A stretch of 37,688 nucleotides of DNA from positions 813 to 38,500 of the forward strand of contig CADCTC010000209.1 in NCBI GenBank assembly GCA_902805635.1. Direction: 5' to 3'. Below the pieces are notes generated by a model. It was not told the DNA's origin. It did no database searches and saw only the letters and a program-made list of their open reading frames with translations. Every line of letters starts with the position of its first letter. Positions within the stretch are counted from its first letter, which is position 1. Source of the stretch: an uncultured Chloroflexota bacterium (GTDB lineage Bacteria; Chloroflexota; UBA11872; UBA12225). This document shows positions 1 to 5,009 of this stretch, in pieces. A program made the translations under genes and the position numbers.

Positions 1-185
1 ACCCGCGCGAAGGTGGGCGACACGATCCCCGCCATCCAGCCCTGGTCCCAGGCCGGTTCCTGCACCCGCCCCCGGTAGGGCCGCAGCGCGACCCGCGGCT
101 GGCCCCGCTCGACGCACCAGGAGCACAGCACCACGCGCGCGTCCGTGTCGGCAGCGGTTGCGCCCGCCCGGTCTATCCCCTGCAT
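1..185 (-). CDS. Partial small protein with CSWC motif, cut by the window edge
   Basis: The minus strand is open from an ATG at 185 to the window edge, and the ATG has a strong Shine-Dalgarno sequence (GGAAAGGAG, about 6 nt upstream). The visible 61 residues include VVLCSWCVERGQP near residue 18. A CSWC motif followed some 40-60 residues later by SHGxCPxC occurs in small zinc-binding-like domains often linked to signal-transduction proteins; the visible end (SPTFARV) is where such a second motif would start, but it lies outside the window. This is a family resemblance from memory, not a proven assignment. The C-terminus and function are unknown. Confidence 0.5.
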   Translation of the reverse strand, partial: MQGIDRAGATAADTDARVVLCSWCVERGQPRVALRPYRGRVQEPAWDQGWMAGIVSPTFAR

Positions 186-323
186 GCGTGCGCTCCTTTC
201 CGGCAGCCAGCGCCGCTCGCAGGCGGGCGCACACCTAAACCCTACGGCGTGCGCGGTGCCACCACCACACCCACTCGGGTACACCATGCCCCCCATTCGG
301 GCACTTGACCCTGCAAATGAAAA

Positions 324-349
324 GGCGCCGCCCCCGACGGAGCGGCGCC
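324..349 (-). terminator. Rho-independent-like hairpin
   Basis: GGCGCCGC (324-331) pairs with GCGGCGCC (342-349) around a 10-nt loop. On the minus strand the stem is followed by TTTT, so it would stop minus-strand transcription coming from the response-regulator side before the CSWC gene. Confidence 0.5.
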
Positions 350-579
350 CGTACTGCTGGCTGCGTGTTGAGGTGGGCTAGGCCGGCGTCTCCGTCCAGG
401 CGGCGCTCTGCCAGCATGGACGCGGAGTGACCTCAGCACGAGTCCTGCGAACGCCAGATCTGGCTGTGACCGCGCGGCAATGTCGAGTGGACGCACGCGC
501 CGGGCGCGCTTTATTGTCCACCCGTTAGCCGCTGCTCCCTCCACCGCTGTCGGGCCGCCGCAGGAGTGAGAAAGAGAGA

Positions 580-608
580 GGCGCCGCTTCCGAAAAGGAA
601 GCGGCGCC
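580..608 (-). terminator. Strong 12-bp hairpin, probable terminator of the response-regulator transcript
   Basis: GGCGCCGCTTCC (580-591) pairs perfectly with GGAAGCGGCGCC (597-608) around GAAAA. Read on the minus strand it is followed by a pyrimidine tract (TCTCTCTTTC). It lies about 270 nt downstream of the response-regulator stop. Confidence 0.6.
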
Positions 609-878
609 CGTCAAAGCTTTCCCGCTAGGCAATGACCCTGCCAGGAGCGCGTCTCGGGGTGTTACACCTTCCAGTCGACCAGCACCTCGGGCGCCAGCGG
701 TTGGTCCGATGGTTGCATGCCGTGGGACTCGCCGGCTACTTGGCTTATGCCCTAGGCGACCGTGACTCTGTCTGCTTGCCGCGCGATGCGGTGGTCGTGG
801 AGGCGGCATCGCTGGCTGACTTGTTCCGCTAGGACACCTCAGCGCCACCGGACGGAGAGGCCCCTGGCAGCGGGTGGT

Positions 879-1694
879 TTACTGGACAAAGCCGGTCGGG
901 GGCGCAGCACGAACGGGCGTGAGGCGGTAGCCGGCACCGGGTACCGCCTCGATGGTTGCGGGGCCGCCGCGGCCCAGGCGCAGCTTGCGGCGCAGGTGGC
1001 TGACGTGCGACTTCACCAGCGTCACGTCGGTCGCGCCCGGTTCGCCGCCACGGTCGCCTCGGTCGGCGTCCTCAGCGAGGCGCGCGGCGCTGACCGGCCG
1101 CCCCGCGTTGGCCAGCAGCAGCCGCAGCACGCGGCACTCGGTGCGAGACAGGCGCAGCGCGGGGCCGTGCGGCCCATCGCCCCCGTCCAGGCGCACCTCG
1201 TGCTCGCGGACATCCAGCACCAGGCCGCAGGCGCGGACCACCGCGGGGAGCGCGACTCCGGCGGCGCCGGCCGCGCGGGAGCGCAGCACGTGCAGGCGCG
1301 CTGCCAGCACGGTCGGGCTGGCCGACTTGGGGAGCACGGCGCTCGCGCCGGCCGCGAAGGCCGCCCCCACCTGGGCGTCGTCACCCCCGTCGGCGAGCAC
1401 CACCACCGGCGTCGCCCCGGCCGCGCGCACCTGGCGGCAGACCTCCACGCCGCCCACCCCCGGTAGCACGGCGTCCAGCACCAGCAGGTCGGCGCGGTCC
1501 GCCCGCCAGCGGCGCAGTGCCTCCGTGCCGTCGGCGGCCACCGCCACCCAGAAGCCTGCCCGGCGCAGCGCCGTGGCCGTCGTGGTCAGCGCCGCCCCGT
1601 TCGCGCTGGCCAGCACGAGCGCCGCGCCCCGCGCGGCCGGCGCCCGTCCCGCCTGCGGTGCCGTCATGTTCCTCATGGTCATCGTGGTCGTCAT
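879..1694 (-). CDS. Atypical OmpR-type response regulator with degenerate receiver
   Basis: The protein is a 271-residue DNA-binding response regulator: receiver domain at about residues 24-135, winged helix at about 155-260. The presumed phosphoacceptor is D74 in LVLDAVLP and the conserved lysine is K123 in VLPKS. The acidic pair that normally binds magnesium is absent (the first strand reads LVLASANG), and the switch Thr/Ser and Tyr/Phe positions look like alanines (VVVLADGG, ASAVLPK). The output domain ends in the family-typical VPGAGYRL wing. No histidine kinase is adjacent. Phosphorylation-independent control is therefore plausible, though this is inference. The start is uncertain: several ATGs are clustered (residues 1, 5, 7, 10), none with a well-spaced ribosome binding site. 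Confidence 0.8.
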   Translation of the reverse strand: MTTTMTMRNMTAPQAGRAPAARGAALVLASANGAALTTTATALRRAGFWVAVAADGTEALRRWRADRADLLVLDAVLPGVGGVEVCRQVRAAGATPVVVLADGGDDAQVGAAFAAGASAVLPKSASPTVLAARLHVLRSRAAGAAGVALPAVVRACGLVLDVREHEVRLDGGDGPHGPALRLSRTECRVLRLLLANAGRPVSAARLAEDADRGDRGGEPGATDVTLVKSHVSHLRRKLRLGRGGPATIEAVPGAGYRLTPVRAAPPTGFVQ

Positions 1695-1950
1695 GGCGTG
1701 CCATACCTAACGCTGCGCGGTGCGACACCGATAGGGGCGTACCGCAGCACCCGCTGCTGCGGCCGCACGCACGGGCGCCTCTCAGCCAGCCGACGCAGCC
1801 AGAGGCCTGCATGAGCAAGCTCGTACTCAAGCATGCGTGACTGATCGGCGCGAAGTCGTGACACGCCGCTGACAGGCGGCTGACAATATGGCCGTGCCAC
1901 GGGCGCTAACGTGGGTCCCGCCGCTGTTCGCTGCGGAACGCCAGCGCCGC

Positions 1951-1983
1951 GTATGATGGGCGCGTCTCCCTACCGTGGGAGAT
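1951..1983 (+). promoter_or_regulatory. Possible promoter and leader hairpin of the cupin gene
   Basis: TATGAT at 1951-1956 is a good -10 hexamer about 73 nt upstream of the cupin start; no clear -35 is visible. A small hairpin follows (TCTCCC...GGGAGA, about 1966-1983). The rest of the 335-nt gap 1695-2029 shows no gene and no other structure I can support. Confidence 0.35.
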
Positions 1984-2029
1984 CAGGCGGGGTGCCCGCG
2001 TCAGCCTGCATACACAGAAGGAGTTGATC

Positions 2030-2770
2030 ATGTTGCGTACCCAACTTCACGCCACTGGACTCGCACCGCTGTTGCTGCCGTTGGGGCTGGTGGCGGCGGC
2101 CGTGAGCCTGGTGTGGCCGACGGCGGCGCTGGCCCAGGAACCGCTGGTCATCACGACGCTTACGGAGAAGCGCGTCGCCCAGCTGCCTGCCGGCCCCCTC
2201 TTCTGGCGGGTCGAGAGCTTCCCGACCCTCGCGGCGGCCCAGGCTGCCGCTGGACCCTACGGACTCGCTGCCGAGTTGGGCGGGCGCCCCTGGCTCCTCA
2301 CCCTCGGCCCCAGGGGCGGATCGTCTCCCGGCGGGACCAGGATCGCCGATGTAGGGCCGCTGCCGGCGGTGCAGGCCACCGAGTACCTGCTGCGCGTCAA
2401 TGAGCCGTCGGGGCCGCGGGGCAGCGTGACGACGGTACACACTCACCCCGGCACGGAGGCGTTCTACGTGCTCACCGGCGAACTGAGCGTGCGCACCGTC
2501 GGCGGCACCACCCGCATTCCCGCCGGCGGCGCGAGCAGCGGGTCGCCCGGCGGCACGCCGATCCAGGTGTCCAGCACCGGCACCGCCGACGTGCGGGGGT
2601 TGGTCATGTTCGTGGTCGATGCTGCCCAGCCGTTCTCCTCGCCCGCAACGCTGCCGGCGGCGACTGGCCTACCGCGGACAGGCGGCGGGCCCGCGACGGG
2701 CCTGTGGCTGGTAGGAGCCAGCGGCGCGCTGTTCTCCCTAGGGCTGGCGAGACTCCGCGCCACTCGGTGA
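2030..2770 (+). CDS. Secreted cupin protein with LPRTG cell-wall sorting tail
   Basis: The ATG at 2030 lies 6 nt after AAGGAG. The 246-residue product has an N-terminal signal peptide (hydrophobic to about residue 35, cleavage likely after TAALA), a cupin core with metal-ligand-like H137, H139 and E143 in VHTHPGTEAFYVLTGEL, and a C-terminal LPRTG (214-218) followed by a hydrophobic segment and an RLRATR tail. That is the layout of a sortase substrate. No sortase gene lies in the window. The role of the cupin is unknown; it could bind a metal or small ligand at the cell surface. A terminator-like hairpin follows, so it is probably monocistronic. Confidence 0.8.
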   Translation: MLRTQLHATGLAPLLLPLGLVAAAVSLVWPTAALAQEPLVITTLTEKRVAQLPAGPLFWRVESFPTLAAAQAAAGPYGLAAELGGRPWLLTLGPRGGSSPGGTRIADVGPLPAVQATEYLLRVNEPSGPRGSVTTVHTHPGTEAFYVLTGELSVRTVGGTTRIPAGGASSGSPGGTPIQVSSTGTADVRGLVMFVVDAAQPFSSPATLPAATGLPRTGGGPATGLWLVGASGALFSLGLARLRATR

Positions 2771-2807
2771 TGGTGCACCGCGGATCACCTCACCTGTCCC
2801 CAACCGG

Positions 2808-2853
2808 GACAACGACGAACGCCCCGCATCTCGGCGGGGCGTTCGTCGTTGTC
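2808..2853 (+). terminator. Perfect 20-bp hairpin after the cupin gene
   Basis: The arms 2808-2827 and 2834-2853 are perfect reverse complements around a 6-nt loop. The stem is much longer than a usual terminator and lacks a clear T tract, so it may be a dispersed palindromic repeat doing terminator work. Between it and the leader at 3001 I see nothing. Confidence 0.55.
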
Positions 2854-3000
2854 TGGCGGCTGCGGCGGGACTCAGGACGCCGCGTGCGGTAGGGGAATGG
2901 GGTGGCGGCGGGGCGCCCGTCCCCTAGCGCCAGTTGAGAAGGGGTCCACGTTCATGGGACGATGGTCCACTGGTGCGTGAACCGCTGTATGCTGCGCGTG

Positions 3001-3065
3001 TCCCCCACCGTGAGGGGATCGGGCGGTGAGGCTCCCAGCCCACGCCGCTCACCGCAGGGCTGGGG
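3001..3065 (+). promoter_or_regulatory. Candidate structured 5' leader with pseudoknot topology
   Basis: A small hairpin (TCCCC 3001-3005 with GGGGA 3014-3018) is followed by two interleaved 8-bp complementarities: GCGGTGAG (3023-3030) with CTCACCGC (3048-3055), and CCCAGCCC (3034-3041) with GGGCTGGG (3057-3064). The order A-B-A'-B' is that of an H-type pseudoknot. It ends about 18 nt before the ribosome binding site of the next gene, where it could control translation. I do not recognise a known riboswitch class. Base composition is GC-rich, so chance pairing is possible. Confidence 0.3.
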
Positions 3066-3093
3066 CACCCACAGGCTCGCCCAGGAGGAAAGC

Positions 3094-3381
3094 ATGGCTA
3101 TCGTGGTGATCGCGGAGACGCCGGGCGTCACCGCCGCGGATGATGAGGCTATCCAGCAGCGACTCAACCTGGCGGCCCAGCCCCCGGCGGGGGCTCTCGC
3201 CCGCCTGGCGGGGCCGATCGACGGCGGCTGGCGCGTCTTGTCAGTGTGGGAGTCGCCGGAGGCGTGGGAGACCTTCCGCCGCGAGCGGCTAGAGCCGGCG
3301 CTCCAGCAGGCGGGCCGTCCGACGCCTTCCTTCCAGGTCTGGCCCGTGCACACCATGCGCATGGCGCCGCAGGCACGGTAG
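3094..3381 (+). CDS. Small ABM-like (dimeric alpha/beta barrel) protein
   Basis: The ATG at 3094 follows AGGAGGAA closely and is clearly the start. The 95-residue product has the pattern of small stand-alone antibiotic-biosynthesis-monooxygenase-fold proteins: an N-terminal strand (MAIVVIAETPGV), a helix, a second strand with GGWRVLSVWESPEAWETF, then a helix and a final strand ending near FQVWPVHTM. Members with this architecture are mostly uncharacterised, and an enzymatic role is not shown by the sequence. It stands alone, with a possible structured leader upstream and a hairpin downstream. Confidence 0.65.
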   Translation: MAIVVIAETPGVTAADDEAIQQRLNLAAQPPAGALARLAGPIDGGWRVLSVWESPEAWETFRRERLEPALQQAGRPTPSFQVWPVHTMRMAPQAR

Positions 3382-3449
3382 CGCGCCCGCTGCAAGCGCA
3401 GCAGCCGATCACGCCAGACGGCAGCGGCAGCACGGCGGCTACCGCGACA

Positions 3450-3469
3450 AAGGAGACCTGAGTCTCCTT
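3450..3469. terminator. Short symmetric hairpin between convergent genes
   Basis: AAGGAGAC (3450-3457) pairs with GTCTCCTT (3462-3469) around CTGA. It lies between the plus-strand ABM-like gene and the end of the minus-strand broken gene, so it could stop transcription both ways. The T tract is weak. Confidence 0.4.
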
Positions 3470-3486
3470 CGACTGTGACCAGCCCA

Positions 3487-3703
3487 TCACGCTTCCGGCA
3501 GCTGGCGCAGCGCCACGGTGGCGGCGGGTACGCCCCAGCGATCGCGCACGGTCCAGGTGGCCGCCAGCCCAGGCCCGGCCTCGAACGAGGCACCGCCGCT
3601 ATAGGGGATCGCCTCGTCAACTAGGCGCCGCGCCGTCCGCAGTAGTCGCGGTGATGTGGAGGTGCTGCGGCGCGTTGGCCGCGGCTCTAAGATTGGGTCG
3701 CAT
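3487..3703 (-). pseudogene. Small gene of unknown function, apparently frameshifted
   Basis: An ATG at 3703 has an excellent ribosome binding site (GAGGAGGAA, 5 nt away) and begins MRPNLRAAANAPQHLHITATT, but this frame stops after 28 codons at 3617. The next frame carries what looks like the continuation, RRLVDEAIPYSGGASF through ATWTVRDRWG to the stop at 3487, and has no start codon of its own near the junction. A single indel around 3617-3640 would join them into a protein of about 70 residues. I do not recognise the family. It may be a true pseudogene or a sequence error. Confidence 0.4.
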
Positions 3704-3734
3704 CGAAGTTCCTCCTCAAGGGTTCTGGTGCACT

Positions 3735-3773
3735 GGCCGGGGTGAGTCCAACCACCTCCGGCCGTTTCTTTTG
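3735..3773 (+). terminator. Hairpin with T-rich tail in non-coding stretch
   Basis: GGCCGG-GGTG (3735-3744) pairs with CACC-TCCGGCC (3753-3763) with one bulge, followed by GTTTCTTTT. It looks like an intrinsic terminator for plus-strand transcription, although no plus-strand gene precedes it here; a small RNA or antisense transcript could. Confidence 0.4.
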
Positions 3774-3788
3774 TCTGCTGCAGTACAG

Positions 3789-3810
3789 ACCGTGCATAGC
3801 TATGCACGGT
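3789..3810. promoter_or_regulatory. Perfect 22-bp palindrome, possible operator
   Basis: The sequence is a perfect uninterrupted palindrome with half-site ACCGTGCATAG. It lies about 86 nt upstream of the start of the broken gene at 3703, in a typical place for binding by a dimeric regulator. No second copy was noticed in the window. Confidence 0.4.
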
Positions 3811-3900
3811 GGTGCTCTGGCTGGGGGCATCGTCAGGACGGTATGCGCCATTGGTCCTGCCTGAGCACGGCGGGCCCAGGGACGCCCTATGGTTGGGACA

Positions 3901-3966
3901 GATCGGCGCCGTGGTGCCCCCAGTGGCGCCGATCGAGACACCTCCTTTCCCTCCTTCCTCCTCTTG
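3901..3966. repeat. 10-bp hairpin followed by polypyrimidine tract
   Basis: GATCGGCGCC (3901-3910) pairs perfectly with GGCGCCGATC (3925-3934). A nearly pure pyrimidine run follows at about 3942-3966; its complement is a purine run with several Shine-Dalgarno-like cores but no start codon in a useful place. Part of the structured non-coding stretch 3704-4027. Confidence 0.4.
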
Positions 3967-3969
3967 CCG

Positions 3970-4013
3970 GCAGGGCGGTTCGCTTCGTCACAAGCGAGCC
4001 GCCCTGCTGTTTC
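3970..4013 (+). terminator. 16-bp hairpin with TGTTTCTC tail
   Basis: Arm 3970-3985 pairs with 3992-4007 (one G-U pair) around CGTCAC, followed by TGTTTCTCTC. This is a good plus-strand intrinsic terminator shape, just beyond the end of the minus-strand SWIM gene, so it may also separate convergent transcripts. Confidence 0.5.
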
Positions 4014-4027
4014 TCTCCCGACTCCCA

Positions 4028-4354
4028 TTACGCGGATCGCAGAAACCGCGTCACCGCCGCCGGCGCCTTGACCGCCGTCACCCGGCAGCCCAACTCGCGC
4101 TCGAGCAGCCGCACCGCCACCACCGCGCGGTGCTTGCAGGGACGCCCGTGCAGCCCGGCTTCGCAGTCACACCCGCCCACCTGGCCGGCCACCAGCTGCA
4201 CCCGGTGGGCGGCGCCCTCGGTGGAGAGGCTCGGCACCAGCACTGAGGCGCCGCGCTGCCGGAGCTGGTGCGGGAGGTCCGCCGCCAGCGCCCGCTGCGC
4301 CGCCCACTGCCACAGCTGCGCCACCGTGCTGCGCGCGGGCAGGGAGGCAGTCAC
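4028..4354 (-). CDS. Small SWIM zinc-finger protein
   Basis: The 108-residue product carries a SWIM-type zinc motif, CDCEAGLHGRPCKH, near residue 62 (CxC...CxH). SWIM fingers bind zinc and serve in DNA or protein contacts, and also occur fused to mobile-element and helicase proteins; here the domain is nearly the whole protein. I chose the GTG at 4354 because it overlaps the stop of the upstream 54-residue gene (GTGA), which implies translational coupling; an ATG further upstream at 4432 would overlap that gene out of frame and gives a low-complexity N-terminus. It diverges from the serine-recombinase operon. Confidence 0.65.
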   Translation of the reverse strand: MTASLPARSTVAQLWQWAAQRALAADLPHQLRQRGASVLVPSLSTEGAAHRVQLVAGQVGGCDCEAGLHGRPCKHRAVVAVRLLERELGCRVTAVKAPAAVTRFLRSA

Positions 4355-4515
4355 CGGCCCGCCCCCGCCGGCGCCTGCGCCTGCAGCTGCTCGGCCTTGG
4401 CCTCGGCGGCCTGGGCCACGATGGTGAGCCACATCGGCAGGCTCACCGGCTCCTGAGTCTTCGCCGTCTTGGTGGTGCGCTTGGTGGCCATCGCTTGTGC
4501 TTCTTGTTCTGTCAT
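4351..4515 (-). CDS. 54-residue protein coupled to the SWIM gene
   Basis: An ATG at 4515 opens a 54-residue frame whose TGA overlaps the GTG of the SWIM gene. The product has a lysine/threonine-rich N-terminus (ATKRTTKTAKT), a central PMWLTIVAQAAEAKAEQL segment that looks like an amphipathic helix, and a Gln/Ala-rich end. No family is recognised. There is no Shine-Dalgarno, but TATAAC (4529-4524 on the minus strand) ends 8 nt before the ATG, so a leaderless transcript is possible. A second ATG at residue 9 is an alternative start. Confidence 0.5.
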   Translation of the reverse strand: MTEQEAQAMATKRTTKTAKTQEPVSLPMWLTIVAQAAEAKAEQLQAQAPAGAGR

Positions 4516-4516
4516 T

Positions 4517-4593
4517 CTAGTTAGTTATACAAAGTGGATGTGGCGCGTGCAACCCGGTTGGCCGCATAGCGTCTAATGGAAGGAGCTAGTTAG
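4517..4593. promoter_or_regulatory. Divergent control region with repeated CTAGTTAG
   Basis: CTAGTTAG occurs at 4517-4524 and again at 4586-4593 in the same orientation, one copy at each border of the intergenic stretch between the SWIM pair and the ribbon-helix-helix operon. The left copy overlaps the putative -10 of the minus-strand gene. The region is visibly less GC-rich than its surroundings. The encoded ribbon-helix-helix protein is the obvious candidate to bind it, by inference. Confidence 0.4.
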
Positions 4594-4625
4594 ATAGCCC
4601 GATGTCACTTCAGGAGCACGACGCA

Positions 4626-4814
4626 ATGGCACCCAGACGAAGGGCAGCGCCGACTGTCCAGGTAGGCATGCGAATGCCGCCCGACCTTTACGAGGCGATC
4701 CGAGACCTTTCGGCCGCCCGTGGCCAGACCATCACGGAGTACGTGATCGAGACCCTCGCGGCGCGCGTGAAGCGCGACCAGAGGGGATTTGAGGGAAAAG
4801 CCCTCGCCGCCTAG
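4626..4814 (+). CDS. Ribbon-helix-helix DNA-binding protein
   Basis: This 62-residue protein (from ATG 4626) has the ribbon-helix-helix pattern: a beta strand TVQVGMRMPPDLYEAI, then helix DLSAARGQT, turn, helix ITEYVIETLAARV. Such proteins act as dimers as autorepressors, antitoxins or plasmid and element regulators. AGGAG at 4612-4616 is 9 nt before this ATG, while an in-frame ATG at 4602 has no near ribosome binding site; I prefer 4626. It is first in a short run ending in the serine recombinase. No toxin gene is recognisable next to it, so a regulator of the element is more likely than an antitoxin. Confidence 0.7.
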   Translation: MAPRRRAAPTVQVGMRMPPDLYEAIRDLSAARGQTITEYVIETLAARVKRDQRGFEGKALAA

Positions 4815-4840
4815 ACGACGAAGCCTAGAGGCGGCGAGGG
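4801..4840 (+). terminator. 12-bp hairpin overlapping the stop of the RHH gene
   Basis: CCCTCGCCGCCT (4801-4812) pairs with AGGCGGCGAGGG (4829-4840). The stem includes the last codons of the ribbon-helix-helix gene. Without a T tract it may act as an attenuator between this gene and the recombinase. Confidence 0.45.
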
Positions 4841-4908
4841 CAGGGCTGCGCGCGGTGGATCAAGCACCGTGTGCGGCCGGAGTCTAGTCGATAAGGAAGC
4901 AACAGCAC

Positions 4909-5007
4909 ATGGCTACCCTAAAAGCGAAGCGTGGGACTCCGCCTGAGTCCGCAGTGAAGCGCGTGGCGCCGCCGGATGGACCGGACGGCGAGAGGAAGGC
5001 GGCCTAG
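4909..5007 (+). CDS. 32-residue basic peptide upstream of the recombinase
   Basis: An ATG at 4909, preceded by AAGGAAG about 9 nt away, opens a 32-codon frame MATLKAKRGTPPESAVKRVA... ending KAA at 5007. The peptide has many Lys/Arg residues and no fold is recognisable. The recombinase GTG begins 2 nt after its stop, so it could be a leader peptide coupling recombinase translation, or a small accessory protein. It is supported only by its ribosome binding site and its position. Confidence 0.4.
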   Translation: MATLKAKRGTPPESAVKRVAPPDGPDGERKAA

Positions 5008-5009
5008 CC

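Larger units (their letters stand above)
186..878. other. Long stretch without a convincing gene
   Basis: About 690 bases separate the partial CSWC gene from the response regulator. Open frames here have no ribosome binding site and biased, low-complexity translations. Two strong hairpins sharing the core GGCGCCGC/GCGGCGCC sit at 324-349 and 580-608. On the minus strand around 665-740 a short frame ends in PEVLVDWKV, which reads like the C-terminal tail of a lost gene, but it is only about 29 codons long between stops. I see no RNA gene. Confidence 0.4.

Noticed and set aside
632..832. Plus-strand 66-codon frame
   Set aside because: No ribosome binding site, no recognisable pattern, and the opposite strand is equally open.
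3687..4028. 113-codon minus-strand frame across the structured stretch
   Set aside because: The translation shows no natural composition, and the region is dominated by hairpins and a palindrome.
4626..4814. RHH protein as antitoxin of a new toxin system
   Set aside because: No adjacent gene looks like a toxin. The neighbours are a 32-residue peptide and a recombinase, so an element regulator is the simpler reading.
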